The notes below the pieces were generated by a model. It had not been told where the DNA came from. It worked only from the letters and a program-made list of their open reading frames with translations, and searched no databases. From Prescottella equi (GTDB lineage: Bacteria; Actinomycetota; Actinomycetes; Mycobacteriales; Mycobacteriaceae): 33,786 nucleotides of DNA. Of the stretch, positions 27,063 to 33,786 are shown piece by piece (position 1 is the stretch's first letter; the number at the start of each line of letters is the position of its first letter). The translations under genes and the position numbers were made by a program. Where the stretch lies: positions 1-33,786 of the forward strand of contig NZ_LWTX01000017.1 in NCBI RefSeq assembly GCF_002094305.1. The letters are read 5' to 3'.

Positions 27063-27941
27063 GTGACCGTCCCCGACCTCGTCGAACACTCCGACGACAC
27101 CTCCACCACCGCCACCGCTCGCGCACATGCCCGAGCCCAGGCCGGTACGCGCACCGACGCGATGCCGGTAGTGCCCGCCGCCGACTGGCCGACACCTCCG
27201 GAGGGCGTCGCCGCCGAACGCCTCGTGTGGGCCGAAACCGTTCCCGGCGGCCGGTACGCGTCCAAGGTGCTCGCCCGGGGCACCCGCATCCGGCTACGGG
27301 ATCTCGAGGGCGACGCCTGCGCCAACGTGCTGCTCTTCCGGGCCGACGCCCCCTGGGAGCGGCTCAACGTGGCCGACACCGTCAAGGTGCCGTGGCAGGC
27401 GTACCTCGGCCCCGGGCACCCGTTGCTCTCCGATGCCGGCCGCGTCCTCGCCACCGTCGTCGCCGACACGTCCGGACACCACGACGCACTGTGCGGCACC
27501 ACCAGTGCCGCCGCGAATCGGGCGCGATACGGCAACGGGGCCCTGCACTCGCCGACGCCCGCCGGGCGGGAGTTGTTCACCGTCGCCGCAGCCAAGCACG
27601 ACCTCGCCCCCCGGGACCTGCCGCCGTCGCTGTCCTTCTTCCACGGCATCCGGGTCGACACCGACGGGGCCCTCGTCAGTACGGGTACCGCCGGTGCCGG
27701 GGCGTACGTCGACCTGCTGCTCCATCTGCCGGTGATCGTGTTGGTCGCGAACACCGCGCACCCGCTCGATCCGGCGCCGGAGTTCCGCACCACCTCGCTC
27801 GAACTCCTCGCCTGGACGGCAGCCGAGGAACTCGACGTCCTCCGCAACGACGATCCCGAATACCGGCGCGCCGTCGCCAACACCGAGGACGCCTGGACTG
27901 CGCTGCACGGCGCGGCGCCGCTCGAAGGAAAGGACGCATGA
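27063..27941 (+). CDS. DUF1989 urea-carboxylase-associated protein, longer subunit (carboxyguanidine deiminase-like)
   Basis: This 292-aa protein contains a DUF1989 domain from about 58: ETVPGGRYASKVLARGTRIRLRDLEGDACANVLLF, SGHHDALCGTT (139-149) and SFFHGIRVDTDG (190-201). It matches the longer of the two urea-carboxylase-associated proteins. Biochemical work on such pairs showed that they form a carboxyguanidine deiminase, turning carboxyguanidine to allophanate and ammonia in guanidine use. The first 50 or so residues are an unusual Thr/Ala/Arg-rich extension that may partly be untranslated if a later start is used. The GTG at 27063 lies 1 nt after the permease stop. Its 3' end overlaps the next gene by ATGA. 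Confidence 0.85.
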   Translation: MTVPDLVEHSDDTSTTATARAHARAQAGTRTDAMPVVPAADWPTPPEGVAAERLVWAETVPGGRYASKVLARGTRIRLRDLEGDACANVLLFRADAPWERLNVADTVKVPWQAYLGPGHPLLSDAGRVLATVVADTSGHHDALCGTTSAAANRARYGNGALHSPTPAGRELFTVAAAKHDLAPRDLPPSLSFFHGIRVDTDGALVSTGTAGAGAYVDLLLHLPVIVLVANTAHPLDPAPEFRTTSLELLAWTAAEELDVLRNDDPEYRRAVANTEDAWTALHGAAPLEGKDA

Positions 27942-28603
27942 TGACCACCCTGCTCCCCGCCGCCGACCTGGCGCTCGTCCCGGGCGAGATCGTTCTCGAC
28001 GACACCGTGGCACCCCGCGGCCCGTGGTCCGCCGTCGTGGCCGCCGGCGACGTCCTGACCATCGTCGACCTGCACGGCAACCAGGCGGTCGACACGCTCA
28101 TCTACGCGGCGGGCGATCACTCCCGCCGCTATTCGGCGGCCGCTACGGTCGTCGGGCAGCACAACCTGTTCCTCACCACCGGCAGCGTGCTGCGCTCGGA
28201 CGACGCGAGCCCGCTCATGACGATCGTCGCCGACGAGGTCGGCAACCACGACACGGTCGGCGGTGCCTGCTCACAGGAGTCGAACACGCTGCGCTACGGC
28301 CACCACACCAAGCACCAGCACGCGTGCGTCGAGAACTTCCTCGTCGAGGGCGCCCGCTGGGGTCTCGGTAAGCGCGACCTGGTCTCGAACATCAACTTCT
28401 TCATGAACGTGCCGGTCGATCCCGACGGTGCCCTGGGCATCGTCGACGGCCTCTCGGCTCCGGGCAAGCGCCTTGCGCTCCGTGCCGACGTCGACGCGTT
28501 GGTACTGGTGTCGAACTGTCCGCAGATCAACAACCCGTGCAACGGCTTCGATCCCACTGCCGTCCGCATGATCGTCACTCGCCCCCGGGAGGTGCAGCCA
28601 TGA
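27938..28603 (+). CDS. DUF1989 urea-carboxylase-associated protein, shorter subunit (carboxyguanidine deiminase-like)
   Basis: This 221-aa partner is the shorter DUF1989 protein: [91 protein letters not shown] and a Cys-containing tail, [21 protein letters not shown]. The conserved His and Cys residues are suited to binding a metal. It pairs with the preceding gene as the second subunit of a probable carboxyguanidine deiminase. There are two adjacent ATGs (27938 and 27941), the first overlapping the upstream stop. It overlaps the carboxyltransferase gene by 4 nt (ATGA, 28600-28603). It is much better conserved than the longer subunit. Confidence 0.88.
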   Translation: MMTTLLPAADLALVPGEIVLDDTVAPRGPWSAVVAAGDVLTIVDLHGNQAVDTLIYAAGDHSRRYSAAATVVGQHNLFLTTGSVLRSDDASPLMTIVADEVGNHDTVGGACSQESNTLRYGHHTKHQHACVENFLVEGARWGLGKRDLVSNINFFMNVPVDPDGALGIVDGLSAPGKRLALRADVDALVLVSNCPQINNPCNGFDPTAVRMIVTRPREVQP

Positions 28604-30585
28604 CCGCCAAGTGCACGGTGCTCCGGCCGGGAATGGGCACCACCGTCCAGGACTATCCCGGTCGGACCGGCTACTGGCAGATCGGGGTACCCCCGTCGGG
28701 CCCGATGGACGACCTGTCCTTCCGTCTCGGCAACGTCGCAGTCGGAAACGCCGAGGGTGCGGCGGGATTCGAAGCCGTCATGGCCGGGCCCGCGCTGCGG
28801 TTCGACGAGCCGACGTACGTATGTGTCACCGGTGCGCCGACCACCGTCACCGTGGACGGTGCCGTGGTCCCGCAGTGGCGGCCGGTGCGGGTGCCGGCCG
28901 GGGGAGTGCTCGACGTCGGGGCCGTGTCCGGCCCCGGGCTTCGCGTCTACGTCCTGGTCGCGGGCGGCATCGATGTTCCCGAATTCCTCGGTAGCGCATC
29001 GACGTTCACCCTCGGCCGTTTCGGTGGACTCGACGGCCGAACCTTGCGCGAGGGCGATGTATTGGCCCTCGGCGACACGCCGACGTCCGCACCCACTGCG
29101 GTCCCGGCCGGTTCCGTTCCGGCCCTGTCGCAGCGCTGGGAGCTCGCAGTGACCGAGGGACCCCACGGCGCCCCGGAGTTCTTCACCCGCGCCGACATCG
29201 ACGCGCTGTATCGCACCGACTACGAGGTGCACTTCAACTCCGACCGAACCGGGGTGCGCTTGATCGGCCCGCGGCCCGACTGGGCCCGTCCGGACGGCGG
29301 CGAGGCCGGGTTGCACCCGTCGAACATCCACGACAACGCCTATTCGATCGGTGCTCTGGACTTCACCGGGGACACACCGATCCTGCTCGGCCCCGACGGG
29401 CCCAGTCTCGGCGGATTCGTCTGCCCGGTCACGGTGGTCGCGGCCGACCGGTGGAAACTCGGGCAGCTCGCGCCGGGCAACACGGTGCGATTCGTTCCGG
29501 TCCGCGCCGATCGAGCGGCGTCGCGGCGGGACCTCGGTCTCGGACGCCGAGCCGGACTGCCGGCGGTGCTGTCGGCGGGAGGCGACGGCGACGACGGTGT
29601 GCTCGCCAGGCGGGACGGCGACACCGCCGTCACGTATCGCCGATCGGGCGACGACAACGTGCTCGTCGAATACGGCGACATGACGCTCGACCTGGCGCTG
29701 CGGGCGCGGGTGCACGCGCTGCACCAGCGGCTCGAGACCGAACGGCCGGCCGGCCTGCTCGACCTGACGCCCGGCATCCGGTCGCTGCAGGTGCGGGTGG
29801 ACCCGGACGTCCTGCCGGTTCCGAGGCTGCTCGGCCTGTTGGCCGAGGCCGAGGACCAGCTCCCCGCCGCGAACGAGTTGGTCGTTCCCAGCCGAACCGT
29901 GCGGATGCCGCTGTCGTGGGACGACCCGGCGACCCGCGAGGCGATCGCGCGCTACATGCGCGGGGTGCGCGCGGACGCGCCGTGGTGCCCGTGGAACATC
30001 GAGTTCATCCGCCGCATGAACGGACTCGACTCGGTGAACGACGTGTTCGACACCGTGTTCGGGGCCGACTATCTCGTCCTGGGCCTCGGCGACGTGTATC
30101 TGGGAGCGCCGGTCGCGACGCCGCTCGATCCGCGGCACCGGCTGGTCACCACCAAGTACAACCCGGCCCGCACCTGGACGCCGGAGAACGCGGTGGGCAT
30201 CGGCGGTGCGTACCTGTGCATCTACGGGATGGAGGGGCCGGGCGGCTACCAGTTCGTCGGCCGCACCACGCAGGTGTGGAACCACCGGCACCCGCAGTCG
30301 TCGGGTCCGTTCGAGGACGGCACGCCGTGGCTGCTGCGCTTCTTCGACCGGATCTCCTGGTATCCGGTGGAACCCGACGAGTTGCTCGATCTGCGAGCCG
30401 ATCTCGCGGCCGGACGAGGAGCCGGGGGGATCGAGATCGCCGACGGTCGGTTCTCGTTGGCCGAGCACGAGCAGTTCCTCACCGACAACGCGGACTCGAT
30501 CGCGGCGTTCCGGGCGAGCCAGGCGGTCGCGTTCGCCGACGAGCGACGCCGGTGGGCCGATGCCGGCGAGTTCGCCCGCGTCTGA
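28600..30585 (+). CDS. Stand-alone carboxyltransferase of urea/guanidine carboxylase type (AHS2-AHS1 fusion), lacking biotin domains
   Basis: The 661-aa protein contains only the carboxyltransferase half of urea amidolyase-type enzymes. The KipA/AHS2 domain covers about 1-305 ([20 protein letters not shown] from 15, [10 protein letters not shown] at 271-280). The KipI/AHS1 domain covers about 345-600 ([63 protein letters not shown]). A helical tail follows (622-661). Urea carboxylase is normally about 1200 aa, with an ATP-grasp biotin carboxylase before and a biotinyl carrier after this region. Here neither an ATP-grasp domain nor an MKM biotin site exists. It may use a biotin carboxylase encoded elsewhere, or act like the PxpBC part of 5-oxoprolinase. 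It is the last gene of the permease operon and starts with an ATGA overlap. Confidence 0.87.
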   Translation: MTAKCTVLRPGMGTTVQDYPGRTGYWQIGVPPSGPMDDLSFRLGNVAVGNAEGAAGFEAVMAGPALRFDEPTYVCVTGAPTTVTVDGAVVPQWRPVRVPAGGVLDVGAVSGPGLRVYVLVAGGIDVPEFLGSASTFTLGRFGGLDGRTLREGDVLALGDTPTSAPTAVPAGSVPALSQRWELAVTEGPHGAPEFFTRADIDALYRTDYEVHFNSDRTGVRLIGPRPDWARPDGGEAGLHPSNIHDNAYSIGALDFTGDTPILLGPDGPSLGGFVCPVTVVAADRWKLGQLAPGNTVRFVPVRADRAASRRDLGLGRRAGLPAVLSAGGDGDDGVLARRDGDTAVTYRRSGDDNVLVEYGDMTLDLALRARVHALHQRLETERPAGLLDLTPGIRSLQVRVDPDVLPVPRLLGLLAEAEDQLPAANELVVPSRTVRMPLSWDDPATREAIARYMRGVRADAPWCPWNIEFIRRMNGLDSVNDVFDTVFGADYLVLGLGDVYLGAPVATPLDPRHRLVTTKYNPARTWTPENAVGIGGAYLCIYGMEGPGGYQFVGRTTQVWNHRHPQSSGPFEDGTPWLLRFFDRISWYPVEPDELLDLRADLAAGRGAGGIEIADGRFSLAEHEQFLTDNADSIAAFRASQAVAFADERRRWADAGEFARV

Positions 30586-30631
30586 GGACTCGATCACATC
30601 TCCCTCGTAGCGGGACGGCGATTTGCCCGCT

Positions 30632-30675
30632 GGGGTGAATGGGTGTTCACTCATAGGTGAACGCTCATTCACCCC
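30632..30675. promoter_or_regulatory. Operator array of four GTGAA/TTCAC half-sites upstream of the MFS gene
   Basis: Half-sites GTGAA (30635-30639), TTCAC (30646-30650), GTGAA (30657-30661) and TTCAC (30668-30672) alternate in direction. Each is separated by exactly 6 bp, so equivalent points recur every 11 bp, about one helical turn. The whole 44-bp segment is a near-perfect palindrome, with outer arms GGGGTGAATG/CATTCACCCC. This is what a doubled TetR dimer site looks like. The likely ligand is the TetR protein encoded just after the MFS gene. Confidence 0.75.
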
Positions 30676-30733
30676 GGTCGTCAGAGGCTGCCCGCAGGCC
30701 CGCCGACCGGCTCGTACGTCCGGAGATGATCCA

Positions 30734-32218
30734 TTGGCAGCACGACCCCTCGCCACCGCGCTCCCCGGGGAGCAGGCGTCGCCGCGTCGCTCCAGCGCCC
30801 TGATGACCGCGGTGCTGTGTCTGTGCGGCACCCTCGTCTCGCTGCAGCAGACACTCGTCGTACCGCTCCTCCCGGACCTGCGTCACATCCTCGACGTCAG
30901 TGCCGACAACGCATTCTGGCTGGTCACGATCACGCTGCTGAGTGCGGCGGTAGCCACCCCGATCGTCTCGCGCCTGGCCGACATGGTCGGGAAGAAGCGC
31001 ATGATGATGGTGTCGATGTCGGTGATGGTGAGCGGCTCGCTGCTCGCCGCGATCGGCGGCACCTTCGTCACGGTGCTGATCGGGCGCGGCATGCAGGGAT
31101 TCGCTTCGTCGCTCATCGCGGTCGGCATCGGCATCCTGCGGGACGAACTGCCTCGCGAGAAGGTGCCGGCAGCGACGGCGCTGATGAGTGCGACGCTCGG
31201 TATGGGTAGCGCGCTGGGGCTTCCGCTGGCCGGCGTGATCTATCCGCACCTGGGCTGGCACGCGATCTTCTGGATCTCCGCGGCGGCGGGTGCCGTGATG
31301 CTCGCTGCTGTCGCGTTCGTCGTGCCCGAATCGAAGGTCCGCTCGCCCGGCCGGTTCGACATCCTCGGCGCCGTCATCCTGTCGGTGGCGCTCACCGCTC
31401 TGCTTCTCGGGATCTCCAAGGGCGGCGCGTGGGGCTGGGGCAGCACCCGCACGCTGGGCTGCTTCGCCCTCGCGGCGGTGGTACTGGCGATCTGGATCCC
31501 GTACCAGCTGCGAGTCACCGACCCGATGGTGAATCTGCGAACGTCAGCACGTCGCCCGGTGCTGCTGACGAACATCGCGTCGATGATCGTCGGATTCGCG
31601 ATGTTCGCGAACATGCTCGCGACCACCCAACAGCTCCAGATGCCGGAGAGCACCGGCTACGGATTCGGACTCAGCGTGCTGACGGCTGGACTGTGCATGG
31701 TTCCGGCGGGCATGTCGATGGTGGTGTTCTCGCCGCTGTCCGCGAAGATCACCGTCCGATTCGGTGCCCGTACCACCCTCATCACCGGTGCGCTGATCCT
31801 CGCGGCGGCCTACGTCATCCGGTTCTCCTTCAACGGGTCCATCGCCCTGATCATCCTGGGCGCGATGGTCGTCAACATCGGTACCGCGATCACCTACTCG
31901 GCCATGCCGATCCTCATCATGCAATCCGTGCCGATCACCGAGACCGCCGCGTCGAACGGGCTGAACTCGCTGGTGCGGTCGATCGGCACGTCGACGTCCA
32001 GTGCGGTCGTGACCGCTTTGTTGACGGCGATGACGATGGACATCGCGGGCGTTCACCTCCCGACGCTCGACGCGTTCCGCGCGGTGTTCGCGGTGGCCTT
32101 CGCGATGGCGATGCTCGCGGCCGCGGTGGCGTGGTTCATCCCGCGGATGCCGCGCAAGGTGCCCGTCTCCACGGTGGTCGAGGCTGCAGCCGAGGCCCGG
32201 GCGGAGACCGCGTCGTGA
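30734..32218 (+). CDS. MFS drug/solute exporter, DHA2 (14-TM) type
   Basis: This 494-aa integral membrane protein has about 14 hydrophobic segments and the MFS loop motif SRLADMVGKKRMMM (about 79-92), with motif C-like GLPLAGVIYPHLGWHAIFWI in TM5/6 and GGAWGWGS, typical of the DHA2 EmrB/QacA group of proton-driven exporters. The substrate is unknown. I choose TTG 30734 because GGAG (30722-30725) is well placed and the residues that follow lead quickly to TM1. The open frame reaches back to 30623, but that would place coding sequence over the operator. It overlaps the TetR gene downstream by 4 nt, so exporter and repressor are coupled. Confidence 0.85.
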   Translation: MAARPLATALPGEQASPRRSSALMTAVLCLCGTLVSLQQTLVVPLLPDLRHILDVSADNAFWLVTITLLSAAVATPIVSRLADMVGKKRMMMVSMSVMVSGSLLAAIGGTFVTVLIGRGMQGFASSLIAVGIGILRDELPREKVPAATALMSATLGMGSALGLPLAGVIYPHLGWHAIFWISAAAGAVMLAAVAFVVPESKVRSPGRFDILGAVILSVALTALLLGISKGGAWGWGSTRTLGCFALAAVVLAIWIPYQLRVTDPMVNLRTSARRPVLLTNIASMIVGFAMFANMLATTQQLQMPESTGYGFGLSVLTAGLCMVPAGMSMVVFSPLSAKITVRFGARTTLITGALILAAAYVIRFSFNGSIALIILGAMVVNIGTAITYSAMPILIMQSVPITETAASNGLNSLVRSIGTSTSSAVVTALLTAMTMDIAGVHLPTLDAFRAVFAVAFAMAMLAAAVAWFIPRMPRKVPVSTVVEAAAEARAETAS

Positions 32219-32790
32219 CTAGGGTGGGGGCCGTGACCGGAAAGTCCACGCGCGACAACATCATCGACGCGGCCCGTCGGCTGTTCGCCGAGCGTGGCTA
32301 CACGTCCACGACGATCAAGGACGTCGCCGAACTGGCCGGCTATTCACCTGCAATGGTGATGAAGATGATGGGCAGCAAGGCCGAGTTGTACAAGGCGGCG
32401 GCGCCGACCTTGCCGTCGGTCGCCGACGATCCGCATTTCTGCGAACACGAGTCACCCGGATATCGATTGGTGCGCAACATCGTCGAACGCCGTGACGGCG
32501 ACGAGTCCGAGCCGTGGGTGATGATGCCGCTGCTGATCCACGAGGCGCCCGACCGCGCGGCGGCTCAGGCCGACGCGCGCGAGCGCTACATCCGTGGCAT
32601 CGCAGGCAAGATCGGCGACACCTCCGACGACAAACTGCCGACCCAGATGGTCGTCGCCGTGCTGCTCGGCCTCGCGAGCGGCATCCGAACGATGGGAATC
32701 CTGTCGGCGGACGTACTCGACTCCGAGGATCTCGTCAGCCGCTACGGCGCGGTGGTCCAGTCGATCATCGACGGAATCGAGGCGCCGTAA
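32215..32790 (+). CDS. TetR family regulator coupled to the MFS exporter
   Basis: This 191-aa regulator has an N-terminal helix-turn-helix: TRDNIIDAARRLFAERGYTST, then IKDVAELAGYSPAMVMKMMGSKAELYKAA (34-62). The recognition segment reads MVMKMMGSK instead of the common YYHFxSK, marking a divergent TetR subgroup. The ligand domain is unassigned. The GTG at 32215 overlaps the MFS stop (GTGA); GTG 32224 and 32233 are alternatives. The natural target is the half-site array at 30632-30675, giving a self-contained repressor-exporter unit. A hairpin terminator follows. Confidence 0.88.
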   Translation: MTRVGAVTGKSTRDNIIDAARRLFAERGYTSTTIKDVAELAGYSPAMVMKMMGSKAELYKAAAPTLPSVADDPHFCEHESPGYRLVRNIVERRDGDESEPWVMMPLLIHEAPDRAAAQADARERYIRGIAGKIGDTSDDKLPTQMVVAVLLGLASGIRTMGILSADVLDSEDLVSRYGAVVQSIIDGIEAP

Positions 32791-32815
32791 CCTCGGCCTT
32801 ACGGGTATCCCGCGA

Positions 32816-32845
32816 CAGCCGGCACCCTGTTTCGGATGCCGGCTG
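32816..32845. terminator. Hairpin between convergent TetR and HNH genes
   Basis: CAGCCGGCA (32816-32824) and TGCCGGCTG (32837-32845) form a perfect 9-bp stem with a 12-nt loop that can pair further (CC with GG). It lies between two convergent stops (32790 and 32851) and could terminate both strands. There is no T-run. Confidence 0.6.
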
Positions 32846-32850
32846 CCGCG

Positions 32851-33786
32851 TCATGCGGCGTGTGGTCCGGCGCGGTTGTGGGCGGGGACGGGTTTCTTGT
32901 AGGGGTCGACGGTGCTGGGTGGGGTGAACCACGGCTTTCTGTCGACGCCGATTTTCACTTCCCAGTGGGAGTGGTGCAGCAAGGTGTGGTGGTAGCGGCA
33001 GAGTAGGACGAGGTTGTCGAGGTCGGTGGGGCCGCCGTCTGCCCAATGCTTTACGTGGTGGCCTTCGCAGTGGGCGGGTGGTGTGCCGCAGCCGGGGAAG
33101 GCGCAGCCGTGGTCGCGGGCGATCAACGCCCGACGCTGCTTCTTCGACACCGTCCTGCTGCTGCGGCCCAGATTCAAGGGGACGCCGTCGTCCACGACGA
33201 TGGCGGTGAGGTGGCAGTCGCACGCGAGCCTGCGCGCGGTCGCGATCGACAGCGGCCCGGTGTGGGGCAGGCGTGCGATGTCTTTGTCGCCGAACAGGTC
33301 CGAATCGCCGTCTGGATTCACCCACTCGTGAGCCGACTTGCTGCGGGCGAGATCGCTGGCGTTCACGTGTAGTGACAGGTGGGGTCGCTCGCCGCCCTCG
33401 ATCGGGGCGTCGCCGGAGTCGAGGTAGCGGCGCAGGATTTCGGCGAAGGCATCGGCTCGCTGCCGTGCCGGGGTGCGTTTTTCGGCGGGGTCGTCGACCG
33501 GATTCCTCGGTTTGGTCAGCGCGGAGAGTGCGGTCAGGAGCATTTCGCCGGTGACGGCGTCGAGGTCACCCTTGACCGCGACGCGTCCGTTCAGGGTTTT
33601 CGAGGCGTGGAATTCGTTGCGTTCGGTGTCTTCGCTGGGTGGGAGTTCGTCGGATTCGAAGATCCGCTCGAGCCGGGAGATGCAGGTGCGGACGGTCGTG
33701 GTGGTCGCGGCGGGACCGGACGCGGCGTCCAGCAACACTTTCCGGCACGAACCAAGCGCTTCGTTCGGCATGCCGCGCGGCGGGGT
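32851..33786 (-). CDS. DUF222/HNH endonuclease domain protein (13E12 type), 5' part beyond window
   Basis: The frame is open to the right edge, so at least 311 residues of a longer protein are seen and the true start lies outside. The C-terminus carries an HNH nuclease motif: CAFPGCGTPP, HCEGHHVKHWADGGPTDLDNLVLLCRYHH, with two Cys pairs and the HH...N...H core. The upstream part (for example VKGDLDAVTGEMLLTALSAL) is of the DUF222 type. Such proteins resemble the multi-copy 13E12 repeat family of mycobacteria and are common, often repeated, in rhodococcal genomes. Function is unproven; a role linked to mobile DNA or phage defence is often suggested. It ends 61 bp from the TetR stop. Confidence 0.85.
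   Translation of the reverse strand, partial: TPPRGMPNEALGSCRKVLLDAASGPAATTTTVRTCISRLERIFESDELPPSEDTERNEFHASKTLNGRVAVKGDLDAVTGEMLLTALSALTKPRNPVDDPAEKRTPARQRADAFAEILRRYLDSGDAPIEGGERPHLSLHVNASDLARSKSAHEWVNPDGDSDLFGDKDIARLPHTGPLSIATARRLACDCHLTAIVVDDGVPLNLGRSSRTVSKKQRRALIARDHGCAFPGCGTPPAHCEGHHVKHWADGGPTDLDNLVLLCRYHHTLLHHSHWEVKIGVDRKPWFTPPSTVDPYKKPVPAHNRAGPHAA

Noticed and set aside
28600-30585. Calling this gene urea carboxylase or 5-oxoprolinase outright
   Set aside because: It lacks the ATP-grasp and biotin domains needed for urea carboxylase, and no PxpA (LamB/YcsF) partner is present for 5-oxoprolinase.
30623-30733. Longer MFS start at 30623
   Set aside because: It would translate through the 44-bp operator and gives a non-conserved, non-membrane N-terminus; TTG 30734 has a well-spaced GGAG.
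26465-30831. Two very long minus-strand open frames (594 and 845 aa) opposite the permease/DUF1989/carboxyltransferase operon
   Set aside because: Codon-bias shadows of well-recognised plus-strand genes; no family features.
32851-33786. Insertion sequence or prophage edge
   Set aside because: The DUF222/HNH protein shows no transposase motif and no flanking inverted or direct repeats are visible within the window.

Overview
The window is high-GC DNA from a mycolic-acid actinobacterium of the order Mycobacteriales, most likely Rhodococcus or a close relative. The grounds are GTG/TTG starts, long antisense shadow ORFs from GC-rich codons, an antigen 85-type mycolyltransferase, and a gene order that, from memory, matches the Mycobacterium tuberculosis segment pdxS-tesB2-pdxT-yebC ... 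ruvCAB ... yajC-secD-secF-lipoprotein-apt-rel-ppiB-glyoxalase-hisS. Genus is inferred; no database was searched.

Region 1 (1-18987) is core chromosome. It holds the 3' end of pdxS, tesB, pdxT, a minus-strand mycolyltransferase-like exported esterase, yebC, the SOS-controlled ruvCAB resolvasome, yajC-secDF with a translationally coupled solute-binding lipoprotein and apt, then rel. A strong bidirectional hairpin separates rel from two convergent, coupled, membrane-attached cyclophilins. A glyoxalase II-like hydrolase, hisS and a small membrane protein follow. Two regulatory points stand out. A 14-bp inverted repeat can mask the ruvC ribosome binding site and start in read-through RNA but not in RNA started at the SOS promoter. 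Two hairpins lie between yajC and secD.

Region 2 (18988-25282) is accessory. It holds a large STAND/LuxR (LAL) regulator, malate dehydrogenase, and a minus-strand cluster of a TetR regulator followed by an EspC-like/EspA-like pair. The pair carries a YxxxD motif in the small protein and a WxG motif in the large one, so it looks like an orphan type VII secretion substrate pair.

Region 3 (25283-32790) is the most unusual part. A tightly coupled operon encodes an APC permease, two DUF1989 urea-carboxylase-associated proteins (the family now known as carboxyguanidine deiminase subunits) and a 661-aa carboxyltransferase of the urea/guanidine carboxylase type. That last protein has no biotin carboxylase and no biotin carrier domain, and no allophanate hydrolase is present. 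It is followed by a 14-TM type MFS exporter coupled to a TetR regulator, preceded by a striking array of four GTGAA/TTCAC half-sites at 11-bp spacing.

The right edge (32851-33786) carries the C-terminal part of a DUF222/HNH (13E12-type) protein that runs off the window. I see no tRNA, rRNA, CRISPR array, prophage or insertion sequence. No gene-free stretch exceeds 300 bases.
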